Positions 32,548 to 43,220 of a stretch of DNA of 64,000 nucleotides are shown piece by piece. The stretch comes from Escarpia spicata (taxonomy: Eukaryota > Annelida > Polychaeta > Sabellida > Siboglinidae). A program made the translations under genes and the position numbers. The notes below the pieces were generated by a model. It was not told where the DNA came from. It made no database searches and saw only the letters and a program-made list of their open reading frames with translations. The first letter of the stretch is position 1, and each line of letters opens with the position of its first letter. The stretch lies in the NCBI GenBank assembly GCA_963995525.1, contig OZ023214.1, positions 14,270,081 to 14,334,080 of the forward strand. The letters are read 5' to 3'.

Positions 32548-32643
32548 TGGGCATGCCCGCCGTAGGCTATGTGTGCGGTGAGTGCGTACGCTACCCCACT
32601 GAGGAAATTAGTTCCGCTTGACCCAAAACATGTTTTCTCTTAA

Positions 32644-32872
32644 AGGAAAACAAAAGGCAACGTTTTGGTGGTAAGCATCTAAAAGAGTTAATACAAAATT
32701 AACAATGTCCAACTACAATCAATTTTTTAACGTCAGCGGTTTACCAGGAAAAAATGTTTGAACGCACAACTACCGAATTTCTATGGACTACGCCATTGTT
32801 AGAAGAAAGTGACGTCACACTGTCGTAACTCACTTCGTAAATTGTCTGCGTACTAATTGTTCCTTTGTTCTC
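32644..32872 (+). mobile_element. K3, first piece (K2-type Kolobok end)
   Basis: TTAA at 32640-32643, then AGGAAAACAAAAGGCAACGT and about 220 bp that match the inverted right end of K2 (25066 back to about 24860). It stops at 'attgttcc'; the next base of the family consensus resumes at 50545 (aactccgttaggtggcgct). Everything between was inserted later. Confidence 0.85.
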
Positions 32873-32928
32873 AACGTAGAGGCTATATTTGGCGGAGATA
32901 GATCGTAGAAATTGGTGGTGCAGAAAGT
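32873..32928 (+). mobile_element. CR1 copy C, 5' tip
   Basis: 'tttggcggagatagatcgta..ttggtggtgcagaaag' matches the 5' tip of CR1 copies A (8905-8945) and B (about 15090-15060). The rest of this CR1 continues at 46816. Confidence 0.65.
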
Positions 32929-33892
32929 TCTTACCTTAAAGGGGAAATGAAATGCAGCTGTTTCATGCTACATATTTAAATATATACTATATAAGTATAC
33001 ATTAATGTTAACAGAAACGTACTCATTTATAAGACAAACTAAAAAAACGATTTTGTTCGATGCCTAAATCGTCGCTATAGAGCACTGCGTATCGCCATCT
33101 TTGTTCCAAGCGAGTGGTTTGATTCACTCCTATCTAATCAATGTTAAATTTCGGGGTTTTTCGGTTTACTTCATTAGTAGACATTTCTGTGCGAAAACAA
33201 AGATATGGTGCCCTATTATACACGATATGCGTTCTATATGTCAACAAATAACTTGTATACGCGTTCGAAATAAAAAGGTGAAATTAAATGGCAACGATTT
33301 ATAACCAATGAAATCGTTGTTAAAGTCGCACTTCCCGAACGAAGATTTTAGCTGCCAGAAGGGGGCGGGGTTTTCAAAGCAAAGTTCAGAATATTAGATG
33401 CGCGCGCATACCGGGACTATTTTTATTTTGTTGACAAAGACGTCGAAGAATTTTGGTAGAGACGAGTTATTAAAAGTGATTTTTTAAACTTCCGTATCAC
33501 TTGGGGAGAAAATCGATACGACAGATGAAGACTCTAGTTCGACTTGTCACTCGGAAATTACGGTTGACACACACAAAGGGCCTGTGCCACACGGGTTTCA
33601 CCCAGTGACAGTGTGCGATCCACGGTCCGATAATGTCCGGCCCCGGGTCAGGTTCAGTTGTGGGAGTCGGACAGTGACAGTTGGTCTATCGACGACGAAG
33701 ACGTTACGCGACTTAATAATGTCGCATGGTGTTTGTGTGGACACTGCGTCCCAATGACAATGTCGACGCACATCGAGTTGCTGTGCTGTAGGGATATAGC
33801 TGCCGTACAGCACCGTATGACAGACCTTGCAGATGCCTGCATTAGATTTAGTGTCATTACCGATTATGAGTGACGACTTCGAAACGGTTTGC

Positions 33893-34073
33893 GCCAGTAT
33901 AGACAACTAGTATATCAACGAACAGCAAAGAACATTTATTAACGCATCAAACAGTGCGCGTAAACATGCCGGAGGGCGAGACCAGTAACGTGACTCGCGT
34001 GAGCCGCAATCCCACACTCGCGTGAGCCGCAATCCCACAGATCTACATATATGGATATGACGATAGACTGGCG
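33893..34073 (-). repeat. 3' LTR of the Ty3/gypsy-like element
   Basis: 181 bp, identical by eye to 38729-38909. Starts GCCAGT and ends ACTGGCG, not the common TG..CA. It contains a 22-bp tandem duplication (actcgcgtgagccgcaatcc, twice). Flanked outside by TTGC (33889-33892). Confidence 0.93.
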
Positions 34074-34080
34074 CGACCAC

Positions 34081-34089
34081 TTTCCTTTA
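34081..34089 (-). other. Candidate polypurine tract
   Basis: AAAGGAAAG on the minus strand, 8 bp before the 3' LTR, where plus-strand DNA synthesis would be primed. Confidence 0.5.
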
Positions 34090-34194
34090 AGTCCTCTTCT
34101 ATTCTAAGCAAATTATAGTAAGTCAACTGACTATTAATTTTGTGATAAACAATTAAACACAATGTAAAGATGCAACAATTAACACACAAACTGT

Positions 34195-37100
34195 TTATGA
34201 AGTGACATAGTCTTGTAAGTACTTGGGCTTGACACGTCTGCGGACAGGTCGTGGAGTGTCGGCCGGTGTGTCGATTTCAGCTACGACTTCGTCAGTTGGA
34301 GTTGGTAGGACGGGTACCTCCAGCGGAGTAGCGATCGTCAGCGGAGTCTGAGGGGCCTCGTCGAACGAGACCACCGGGGCGTCTTCATCGGACTCGATAT
34401 CACTGCCAGTGTCGTGATGGGGCGGTGGGGCTACGGTAGTTGGTCTGGAATTGGGGACTAAGTAGCACTCCGAGAGTTTCACCTTGTATGATGATGCACG
34501 AAGCTGGTGGCCGCTGAATTTTCGAATGAAACACCAGCGGTCTTCGACGGAGGTGACTAAATATCTGTCCCTCGCTGATGACTTGTTGCGATCGGATGTT
34601 ATGTATACCAAGTCACCAACGTGGATTGTGTGTGTAGAAGCTTCTCTACCACGGGGGGCTTTCGCGAGTTCACTGTGAGGGTGGTTCCGTTCCCGCGACT
34701 GTTGTTGTTCCGTGATGAGAATGCGGTCAGCGATAGGTAGCTGCGCATTAGTGAACTGATCTCTCTGGAACCACATTTCTCGTGCCGAAAGGCCTCGGCT
34801 GCGGATTCGCGAGTTGAGCCGCGAGGTAGCGACTGCTAACAGTAGTGGGGACACAGTGCCGCCGCCTGGCTCTTGTCGGAGTATTTCGTCCTCCACTTCC
34901 GCCACTGCCTTCTCTGCCACCGGATTTTTGTTGGCGTTTTTGATTCGACCGATTTCGATACTGATGCCCAATCGTTGTAGTGTTGGGTCATCTACGAGAG
35001 CGATGAATCCGGGTGCGGGATCCACCCGAACGACAGCTGATGGTCCGTCAATGGGGCGAAGTTCCATGCAAAGACGGGCGAGACTGTCACGCAAGGCGTC
35101 GTGACGTTCGTTCTCTATAACACACGTAGACGTGTAGCTAGTCACGGTTTCGCGTACGACGAAGATTAGTTGACGATTGCGTTTGATCACGTCGGCTGCA
35201 AACGAGATCCCAACGGCGTCGGGTGCGTCAGTTGAGGTCTGCTCAGTGAGCGTTGTAGGGACCTTTTTCAGCGATGCACACACATGGCACATGTCGGTTA
35301 CGCGCTCGATTGTGCTGTCCAAATCTAGCGCGAAGAAACTGCGACGCACTACGACTTTTAGTTGATTTTTGGATGGATGACTCAACTTCAGATGTATCGC
35401 AGTGAGTAGACCATCCAGTACCTGGCGAGGTACGACAATTAGTTCTCTGGATGGTGCGAATGGCACGTCTTGTCGGACCACAACAACGCCGTCGCGAGCC
35501 AGTGTTGAGGTAGTTAGGTATCGCTTAACGTCTTTGATGTTGGTTAGTTTCTTTGATGGGCGAGTGCCTTGTTTCAAGTGGGCACGGACGCGGCGCAAGT
35601 CTGGGCATTCTGCTTGTGTTGATAACCAGGCCGACCTACTCGTGAATGGAAGGCGAGCAGAACCGGATACGATGTCTTCGACGCTGATGCTACCGACGAC
35701 GGACTCTTCGATACGTGATATGAATGCGCATATCTGGCAACGCGGCTCCATGCATTCCGGCGCGTTTCGGCTGGCAAAGTCGGAAGGCACATTCGCGGCT
35801 CCCGAGAGATGGCGCAGAGTGACTTGGTATCTCGAGACGATCGTCAAAAACGAAGTTACGCGTGGGCTGGAGGAGAATTCTCCGCGGCATAATTTGTCGA
35901 TTGCCTGGACGCATGGCTTGCTGTCCGTGAGAAGGCACGGCTTAGACTTGGACTGGATTATGTACGGGCTGAAGTGCTTAACTGCAGCTGCGATGCCGAG
36001 CGCTTCGATCTCACATGGTAGCCAAGTCACCTGGTGCTTTTTGAGTTTAGCACTGAAGAATCCTGCAAGGAGGGTTTGACCGTTGCGTGATACGTACAGA
36101 GTGGCACCGATACCGCGCTGTGTGACGGATCCGTCGGTGACGATCCACAATTGGTCATCAGGTCTTGGCAAGGTGATTGACCTGTTAGTTGACAGGACCT
36201 TCTGGGCTGTACAGAACGCCTCGTGGAGGTTTTCGGACCAGCTTATCGGCTCCTGAGACTTCTTCCCCGCGATGTGTGATTCGAGAGGAGCGAGCACCTT
36301 GGAACTCTGCGGGATGACACGTCCCAGTACTTTGAAAGCGCCAACGAAGGAACGCAGCCCGAGAACGGTCTGTGGTGGTACACATGACGACAGTGTTGTG
36401 ATACGATGGGGGCTGGCGCGTATTGTGCCTTGAGACCAAACCCAACCCAGAATGGTAGTAGATGTGGGGCAAACGCGTGTCTTCTTCGCCGACAGACGTA
36501 GATCGCATAGATCAAGGGCATCGAGAACGCGACCCCAGTTGTCTAGTAGTTCTTCGGGTGAGTTTCCTCCGCAGTACAAGTCATCGGCCAGTTTGGTCAC
36601 AACTCCGTCTTGCAGAAGGTCGCCTAGTACTCTGCACATCAGTTCTTCAAGTGCGGTCTCAGAACCGGGCATCCCCATAGCGCATCTGGTGTAGACACGT
36701 ACTCCACGGAATGGTGTTGCCACTCCACAGAATTTCATTGACTCCTTCGCTAGGGGGATCTGATAGAAAGCACTGGTTAGATCAGACACCACTATGTATT
36801 TCCAGCACGCGATCTGGCGGAGGGTAGAGTCAACATCTGGCATGAGTGACGGTTGTGGTTTACTGTACCTCCCAACGTCTGAGAAGGCAGTAACTAGCCT
36901 CGATCCTCCATTCGGCTTGCGAACGAGGAACGATGGGTTCAGGTACTCGACGGATATTCCGGCATCTTCCGGTCGTTGGAACACGCCAACCGCCTCCAGC
37001 TCGTCGAACTTCTCCTGCAGTTCGGTCAGTTTTTCGCGCGCGTATTGAGGACATCTTCCTTTGCGCTGAGGAGGCAGGACCGGACCCATGTTGACGACTG

Positions 37101-38574
37101 CCGTGAAAGGCCCCGCATGTCCATTATAGCCCACGATGCTCGGGTTGAAAACGGAGTCGTGTTGTTGATGTAGACTGCGGAACTGTCCTCGCATGCTCTC
37201 GGGTAGTTGTTTGTCGCAGTCCAACTCTATAGCTTCGGAGAAGAGGTCAGTGGTGTGGGCAATGTTACGAGTCTTCACAGCGGGTTCAGATTCGGTGTCA
37301 CAGGTCGGTGACGCGACAGTGTGACGCACCTGACAAAAGTGTTCGTGGCGAGACAGCTTTAGTGGTCTGGGCAACGTGTTGACGAGTCGTATTTTGTTGC
37401 CGACGGCCTCAATGATTCCAGGCTTTGGCCAACCTTCGTTGTGTGGAGAGCTGCGTGGCTCGACTGCCAGAGTCTGGTCGTCTAGGGCCGTGGGCAACTG
37501 GAGCTCTACGAACTCACCCGGCCAAACCGTGGTAGATGGCGAGGGTGCGTGCAGCACGTATGCGTGAGCCCTGCGTACGGTGTGATATTGCTCGTTACCT
37601 CCGTCTCCAGCTGACTGTTCATCATCCGAGCCGTCGTCGCAGTCCACTCCGATTATATTGCGCGCTTTGGATAGGTACAACCGGTCGTTCTCAGGTAGGA
37701 ACCTGCACTCGCTCAGGTAGTGCTCGTAGCTGGCACGACCCGCTTGCTTGCACAGTGGACACTGTTTGGCTCGCCGAGTGGTTGGGTTGCTTGCACTACG
37801 TTGATATCGACGAGATTGAGAAGAGCCAGACCGTTGGTTGGTGGTTGATTGTCGCATGACTTTTATTTCGGAGATAGCGGCTAGCTCATCAAGGAGAGAA
37901 GTTAATGCTTGCGATATCTCGGGTTTCAGACTTGCGAGTGTTCGGCTGCGTAATTCTGTCCCGTATCGTTGTTTCACTAGACGGGGTAGCTCAGGGTGGA
38001 TTAGTTTGAGCCATTGGAGGACGATCATGTTCTCCAACGACGGGGATATGTCCTCGTTTGACGACGGTAACTCCAGGTGGTGAGATATGCCACCTCCCAC
38101 GGCCAACAGGTTGTCCTCGACGAAAGCCATCAATCTCTGAAAGAGATCTTCATGACTTTCGTCCGCCTCCAGCTTGATTTCGGCGAAGTCGAGGAAGTGT
38201 GCGCCCGAGGATTGGAAGCCGAAATGTAAGCGTATTGCTTGCCAGATTGATTTTATAGAAACAGAGTTCTTTACGATTGTATTCCTCGATATAACGGGAC
38301 AGAAATTGGCGATTTGGCCAAGCATTAGGTCAAGGTGCGTGACCTTTTGTGTGGCCGTACGCCGACTAGCCGCAGGGACGTTTTCGTCATCATCGCTTAG
38401 ACCCCGCAACGGGGTGGAATTCGTCTTCTTTTTCCATTCGGATTGGTCAAGCAAAAATGTCGCGAAATTGGCGTCTAGCGATAGTGTGTATTGTATATTT
38501 TGTCGCCAGTTCTCAAACGACGTCAGAGTTTCATGCTTTGAGAGTGACCACTGCTTCGGTGCTCTCTGTGCCAT
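34195..38574 (-). CDS. Gag-Pol polyprotein of the Ty3/gypsy-like element
   Basis: 1459 aa, no internal stops. Gag-like region 1-270; atypical zinc knuckle C272-x2-C275-x9-H285-x4-C290. A spacer (330-420) lacks any DTG/DSG retropepsin motif. Reverse transcriptase about 500-730 with SDLTSAFYQI (Asp598) and LADD (662-665, in place of the usual YxDD). RNase H with TDGS (Asp814), Glu855 and Asp884. Integrase with an HHCC finger (H1061, H1066, C1096, C1099) and D1128, D1185, E1221; the last two are exactly 35 residues apart (D,D35E). A GPY/F-like module lies near 1315-1375, followed by a Pro/Asp-rich tail. The order RT-RH-INT places it with Ty3/gypsy, not copia. The single fused ORF implies no frameshift between Gag and Pol. 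Confidence 0.93.
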   Translation of the reverse strand: MAQRAPKQWSLSKHETLTSFENWRQNIQYTLSLDANFATFLLDQSEWKKKTNSTPLRGLSDDDENVPAASRRTATQKVTHLDLMLGQIANFCPVISRNTIVKNSVSIKSIWQAIRLHFGFQSSGAHFLDFAEIKLEADESHEDLFQRLMAFVEDNLLAVGGGISHHLELPSSNEDISPSLENMIVLQWLKLIHPELPRLVKQRYGTELRSRTLASLKPEISQALTSLLDELAAISEIKVMRQSTTNQRSGSSQSRRYQRSASNPTTRRAKQCPLCKQAGRASYEHYLSECRFLPENDRLYLSKARNIIGVDCDDGSDDEQSAGDGGNEQYHTVRRAHAYVLHAPSPSTTVWPGEFVELQLPTALDDQTLAVEPRSSPHNEGWPKPGIIEAVGNKIRLVNTLPRPLKLSRHEHFCQVRHTVASPTCDTESEPAVKTRNIAHTTDLFSEAIELDCDKQLPESMRGQFRSLHQQHDSVFNPSIVGYNGHAGPFTAVVNMGPVLPPQRKGRCPQYAREKLTELQEKFDELEAVGVFQRPEDAGISVEYLNPSFLVRKPNGGSRLVTAFSDVGRYSKPQPSLMPDVDSTLRQIACWKYIVVSDLTSAFYQIPLAKESMKFCGVATPFRGVRVYTRCAMGMPGSETALEELMCRVLGDLLQDGVVTKLADDLYCGGNSPEELLDNWGRVLDALDLCDLRLSAKKTRVCPTSTTILGWVWSQGTIRASPHRITTLSSCVPPQTVLGLRSFVGAFKVLGRVIPQSSKVLAPLESHIAGKKSQEPISWSENLHEAFCTAQKVLSTNRSITLPRPDDQLWIVTDGSVTQRGIGATLYVSRNGQTLLAGFFSAKLKKHQVTWLPCEIEALGIAAAVKHFSPYIIQSKSKPCLLTDSKPCVQAIDKLCRGEFSSSPRVTSFLTIVSRYQVTLRHLSGAANVPSDFASRNAPECMEPRCQICAFISRIEESVVGSISVEDIVSGSARLPFTSRSAWLSTQAECPDLRRVRAHLKQGTRPSKKLTNIKDVKRYLTTSTLARDGVVVVRQDVPFAPSRELIVVPRQVLDGLLTAIHLKLSHPSKNQLKVVVRRSFFALDLDSTIERVTDMCHVCASLKKVPTTLTEQTSTDAPDAVGISFAADVIKRNRQLIFVVRETVTSYTSTCVIENERHDALRDSLARLCMELRPIDGPSAVVRVDPAPGFIALVDDPTLQRLGISIEIGRIKNANKNPVAEKAVAEVEDEILRQEPGGGTVSPLLLAVATSRLNSRIRSRGLSAREMWFQRDQFTNAQLPIADRILITEQQQSRERNHPHSELAKAPRGREASTHTIHVGDLVYITSDRNKSSARDRYLVTSVEDRWCFIRKFSGHQLRASSYKVKLSECYLVPNSRPTTVAPPPHHDTGSDIESDEDAPVVSFDEAPQTPLTIATPLEVPVLPTPTDEVVAEIDTPADTPRPVRRRVKPKYLQDYVTS

Positions 38575-38711
38575 GACAGTGACTGACGCTCCGGTTTATA
38601 AAGGTTCAAAGCTTTGCCAGTGTAACTTACGTACTCTGTCTCGTTGTGCCTTTTGTTTGGCTATAGTTACGAGTGTCAGTTGTGAGGCGTTTCTTAGGGT
38701 ACACTGCGAAC

Positions 38712-38727
38712 AGTACCGCTGCCACCA
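38712..38727 (-). other. Candidate tRNA primer-binding site
   Basis: Minus strand reads TGGTGGCAGCGGTACT one base after the 5' LTR. It begins TGG as expected for pairing with a tRNA CCA end and resembles the initiator-Met site TGGTAGCAGAGG at 10 of 12 positions. Confidence 0.5.
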
Positions 38728-38728
38728 C

Positions 38729-38909
38729 GCCAGTATAGACAACTAGTATATCAACGAACAGCAAAGAACATTTATTAACGCATCAAACAGTGCGCGTAAA
38801 CATGCCGGAGGGCGAGACCAGTAACGTGACTCGCGTGAGCCGCAATCCCACACTCGCGTGAGCCGCAATCCCACAGATCTACATATATGGATATGACGAT
38901 AGACTGGCG
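38729..38909 (-). repeat. 5' LTR of the Ty3/gypsy-like element
   Basis: Identical to 33893-34073. Followed outside by TTGC (38910-38913) and the interrupted ballast-like exon. Confidence 0.93.
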
Positions 38910-39591
38910 TTGCACCAACAGGGCGGTGTTGGAACTTGGAAGTCGGTCTGTTGTCATTATATGATTTGCGTGCAGACTCGTTGATTCGACCAATAGCTAG
39001 TAGGTAAGTACTACGTAGTTCAACAGGTATCAAATAATTATTCTAGCAATAACTTTTTCAAACTTAAATAGAGTAATTATACTTGTTCCCACCTCAAATG
39101 TTCAGGTTCACTCAATCTTCATAAAATACTATGTCTATGATTTTCATCAAACAATTTTTGATCATTTTCTTAATAAACTTACTTTTATTCTTGACAGAAT
39201 GTATGCATCCTTTTTATACACTTGTTTAATTCCCTATTTAAAAGTGTTCAAGCAACTTGCTTAATTTATATAACAATGTAGACAAATTGCACACTACCAT
39301 GCATTAATAGATGCATAATCAGGACATTGTGCAATGTATTATTGATACAAAAATATTTAAGTGGAGTTTTTAATATAATAAAAATGTTATGTATATTATG
39401 TGTGTGTGTTATCAAGACCACATCATGAAATGTAGTCTTACAATCATAATTATTACAGCCCTTCACAAACAAATGAACCAATTCACTGAATTCATGATGT
39501 GATATTGATAAAACACAGTTTTGCCAGTATAACAATAATTAGAAGATACCGGTTGTTTATTATCAACTAATGCAAATAAATGAACTTTCAG

Positions 39592-39718
39592 AACATATCG
39601 ATTGATTCGATTAGCCGCCTATCGTCACTTCACGTTGTGGTCAAGGGAGAGACTTGGAAAAGGCAACAGACGTGTTATACCAGCCTGCACTGTATCCAGA
39701 AGTGAATGGGGTTTATGA
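39592..39718 (+). pseudogene. Ballast-like domain, exon 2, K1L
   Basis: After the acceptor aatgaactttcAG: TYRLIRLAAYRHFTLWSRER, then LGKGNRRVIPACTVSRSEWG, stop TGA at 39716. The AAYRHFT.W and RLGKGNRRVIPAC blocks are the C-terminal half of the ballast domain. A one-base shift would let the frame run on (NGVYENVSYG), as in better-preserved relatives. K1R has TAA in place of the Tyr of AAYR. Confidence 0.8.
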
Positions 39719-41019
39719 AAATGTAAGCTATGGACATTGCACTATACAGGTGAGTGTACAGTGAAAATAAAAACCATGGATAAGTAAGATTAGATTGACC
39801 AAAAGGAAGAATGAATTATTCGGTGCCTTCTTATCCCATTTTTGGCAACAACAATGTGATCTGTAGTGTCTTGCATGTCCCTATTCATAATTCGATTTGT
39901 AATACTGAAGCCAACATGAAATATATCAACAGTTTATTCATATGGAGAAACAATTCACAAATAAATAAGACTACATGGCAGACTGTACCAATGCATTAGT
40001 CAAATTCACACACCGGTTTTCAATCTAACTGTATTACAATTTGGGTCTGTGTCAGTCCTGTGCACATATAGTACATCAATAAGTAACACGTTTATTGATG
40101 ATATGGGTCATCATTATGATCAAATATTGTGATACAAAAATTATTACATACAAAATATTCCATTACAGTTCCAGTTTTACATAATTGTGGCTTTCAACAC
40201 TAGGGCCATGTGTCAAGAAAACAAGTATTATTATTCAAGATACAGATATTCAAAACTTGTAGTACTAGTTTCAAAATCTATCAAGTGCCTCCAAATGGAT
40301 TTATCTAGATTTATGGCACTATATAAGTGTTCTTATTATTATTAAGTACTTTTTGAGATGTTGTTTTGTGATAATGTCAAATGTAATACTAACAATGAAG
40401 TATGAATATATATATAAAACGTATAGCTGAATCCTTTGCTGCTTCATTAGTTTGTAGTACACTTTAATAATACTGGCTAAAACATACAGATTAAACAAAA
40501 AATATATATTTTGTTGTAAGATGGCACTTTACTTTTACTAAACTTGATGGTAACAGTCCAGTTTTAATGGTAATGGCCCTTATCATTTTTGTGACACACA
40601 TCCTAGAAGCCACATTAAAAATGTACAGTGAGTCATATGAACAAATACATGTGCAGTTCAGTGTGATGTTTGAGAATGGTAGTCTGTTGCAAAAAACTCA
40701 CTATAAGTAACATGTTTGGACATATACCCAAAGTTCCCTACATAGAATAGTGTCTAATAAAATACATTGCATACCACAACTAGGATACAAGCTTTTAAGT
40801 GGATGTTCCTTACTTTAGGAGGTCCTATACAGTAGTGAGAATGCACTTTGCCTAAAACGTTTATCTATTTCTGCCAGTGATGTTCAAACTATGTTATTTA
40901 AGCATAGAAATCCATTGTCATGTGAAATTGGATGTCGTATCAATTGGGTGGCACTAAACCGAATTGATACGGATACAACTAGTTTTCCGTAAAGCCGCTT
41001 CTTTGCTTTGCCACAGCCT
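39719..41019. other. K1L interior between the convergent genes
   Basis: AT-rich and non-coding. It includes a LINE-type tail remnant near 40310-40345 (ggcactatataagtgttctt then (att)n). Confidence 0.5.
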
Positions 41020-43220
41020 CCTCTTTTGCTGGTTTTTCGATGCCTGCATGCTCTGAGTTACCTCCTTACTTGATGTTGCAACTTGGAGCACTCTTCACAG
41101 CTTTGTGCCACTCGTGCATCTAGCTGCAATGCCCTCTAGAATTTCTCCTCGGAAGCTGTAGTCCTTTGACGCCATCACTTTCTTCACTACATACCCAGCA
41201 GACTTTGAATACTGCAGCTGATACCGTAGCTTGTTGTCTGCTGTTTTCACCATTTCCCGCTGATTGAACAAATGATAAATCTAAAATCAGTATAACAATA
41301 GAATATTGCTTGTATGCTCTCTCTCTCTCTCGCTCTCTCGCCCTCTCTCTCTCTCGCTCTCTCTCTCTCAATCAAACGGCTAATATCATTTATTAATCGG
41401 TTCCGAATTCTGCCATCCTTTTCAATTTAAACTTCCAAGGAATTCCAATTCCATAATACATTCAAATATTTATTATTTAATCATAAATATATATATATAA
41501 TTTATATATGCATCAGTTTATATTTCAATAAGCAATTCCAAAGCATACCATTCCAATTCCATTGATATATAATTAAACAATTCAAGTAACAATAAACAAA
41601 TGTCCTCAATTTTAATTATGTTATCTGTTGTTTGCATGCATACTCTTGTGCAGTGAGATTGTATTTTCGAAACTGTATTCCTAACATTGTTTTGCTATCG
41701 AGTACAGGCAGGGATTTTCAGCCATTTCAGTTTATTTCCTAATGCAATGCTGGATTTCTAAAGTGTGCAGCTTTGTCAAGCAACTGATACATTATTTTGT
41801 AACATCAAATGTTAACACTATTGATATCACAAGCCGTACCTTGTATTTGTGTTTTGGTCAATGGTGGCCAAGTGGAGTCTGGCTATGATGCCTTGACGGC
41901 TGAACTTGGGTGCATACTTGAGGAAGAGGGCATGTAAGCTTTCCAGTTCACCAGTGTGAACACACTTCGTAACCCTCTCTATATCATACAGTAGGCAACA
42001 GTCCAGTATAGCTTTCTGGACAGTGAAGGCTTCAGTCTTGTTTTCACTTCTTGTTGTGTATACGTTGCATGACTGCACTTCCGGTACAACTCTGCGCCTG
42101 CTGTCCATGAATGGAATTTCTGATGTGATGGAGGAGCGAGATCCACATCTCCTTCATCAAGCGGGGATCACCATCACAAGCTGATGCGCAATACCACAGG
42201 TGGTTGGCAATTGCGCCTATCAAAGGGACAACTTCAACTTTCTTGGCAGGCAACAACCTTTATTTCTTTCTCTTTCTAATGCTGGGATGTCTGTCAGTGG
42301 CAAGTGTGGTGATCTTCACCCCATGGTCAGTCAGGTTGTCCAAGCAGCGTTTCAAGCCCTCCACTTCCATCCAGTAACTGTTCTTGACCTCTGTGACCCG
42401 AACAGTTTCTTGAGCAATGATGAGTTGGCTGTCAGTGTCCATGATGAAGTAAATGCCAAATGTAGCGTTGTGTCCTGGATTGTCATATCTTGCATCGTCT
42501 GATGCGACCACGCTCAGTCCGGCCAGAGCTGACATGATGGCCTCTGAATGGCATGTCCTCTATCTCTGGCAGTATGTATGCCCGCTGTATGTTGTAGCAC
42601 TGGCGGGGTGACAAGGCACATAGGTTCATTAGGTTGACCAAATTGTACACAGTGAATGAATGTCCAGTCAGGAAGAGGACGCTTGGTATCAACAAGTTAC
42701 TCTCATAAATGTTACCAATCTTGGGTTGCGAGTGCCACATGAACGAGTGGCCATCAACACATTCTGTGGTCACAACCACTGCAAATCCAGTCACTGTGAT
42801 GCTAGGCTTTGATATAAGTGGTTTATTGCAGTTTGGTGTTTTAGCAGGTGCAGAAAAGTGAAATGATGTTTTTCTCACAGATGACAAACTTTCTCTCTTT
42901 CCCATTAGTGTAAGAACCGCTTGAGTCATCATCAATGATACCGCTGTCACATGCTACAACATATTCTGCATCACTCGCTTCAATGTTTCTCTTTTCGCTG
43001 TTGCAGACAGAATCGTCTGAAGATGGCGATAGTGAGACTGGGACATCCGAAGGGCGTCTATATTGACAGAACTGCCATGGTCAGGGTCAGTCGGAGAAGG
43101 CGTGCTAGACTGCGATGGCAACTTTGCATACCCACGGTCATGGTGAATGTTCAATGGAACAACAGTATTGTCAGTATTAACTACTGCATCGACAATGTGT
43201 CGCACTGGCGACACGACCAC
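41020..43220 (-). pseudogene. Kolobok transposase, K1L, frameshifted
   Basis: Minus-strand blocks in order: a Ser/Asp-rich leader (SSTPSPTDPDHGSS) near 43130; TVTGFAVVVTTECVDGHSFM then WHSQPKIGNIYESN; LFLTGHSFTVYNLVNLMNL; the catalytic block DDARYDNPGHNATFGIYFIM (first Asp) near 42490; YWMEVEGLKRCLDNLTDHGV then ATDRHPSIRK (second Asp); IGAIANHLWYCASACDGDPR near 42210; then HTGELESLHALFLKYAPKF to about 41850. A C-terminal exon (41240-41020) reads KLRYQLQYSKSAG. This is the diagnostic order of Kolobok transposases. Several frameshifts break it. Confidence 0.88.

Larger units (their letters stand above)
33893..38909 (-). mobile_element. Ty3/gypsy-like LTR retrotransposon, apparently intact and young
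   Basis: 5017 bp on the minus strand, with 181-bp identical LTRs, a 4-bp TTGC target duplication (33889-33892, 38910-38913), a candidate primer-binding site (38727-38712), a purine tract AAAGGAAAG (34089-34081) and one long ORF. K1R preserves the empty site (ggtttgcaccaac), which confirms both boundaries. Identical LTRs imply insertion very recent on the scale of genome divergence. Confidence 0.95.
33634..39003 (+). pseudogene. Ballast-like domain, exon 1, K1L, split by a retrotransposon
   Basis: In the frame from 33634: ESDSDSWSIDDEDV, then NNVAWCLCGHCVPMTMSTHI and ELLCCRDI. WCxCGxCxxMxT..E..CCR is the complete zinc-binding signature of the P2X7 ballast domain. It is followed by ADACI...ITDYE and, in the next frame, DDFETV ending at 33892. 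The gypsy-like element occupies 33893-38909. The exon resumes CTNRAVLELGSRSV at 38914 and reaches a GTAAGT donor at 39004. A one-base frame change near the start, another at ITDYE and one after VLELG show decay before the insertion. K1R carries the same exon uninterrupted (61309-61158). Confidence 0.8.

Noticed and set aside
34195..38574. BEL/Pao or copia classification of the LTR element
   Set aside because: RT precedes RNase H and integrase, which excludes copia. The RT and RNase H blocks (SDLTSAFYQI, TDGS, a SGAANVPSDFASR-type motif) and the D,D35E integrase fit Ty3/gypsy better than BEL/Pao. The subfamily remains open.
41120..41371. Arg-Glu repeat protein
   Set aside because: Translation of a (CT)n microsatellite fused out of frame to the Kolobok C-terminal exon.
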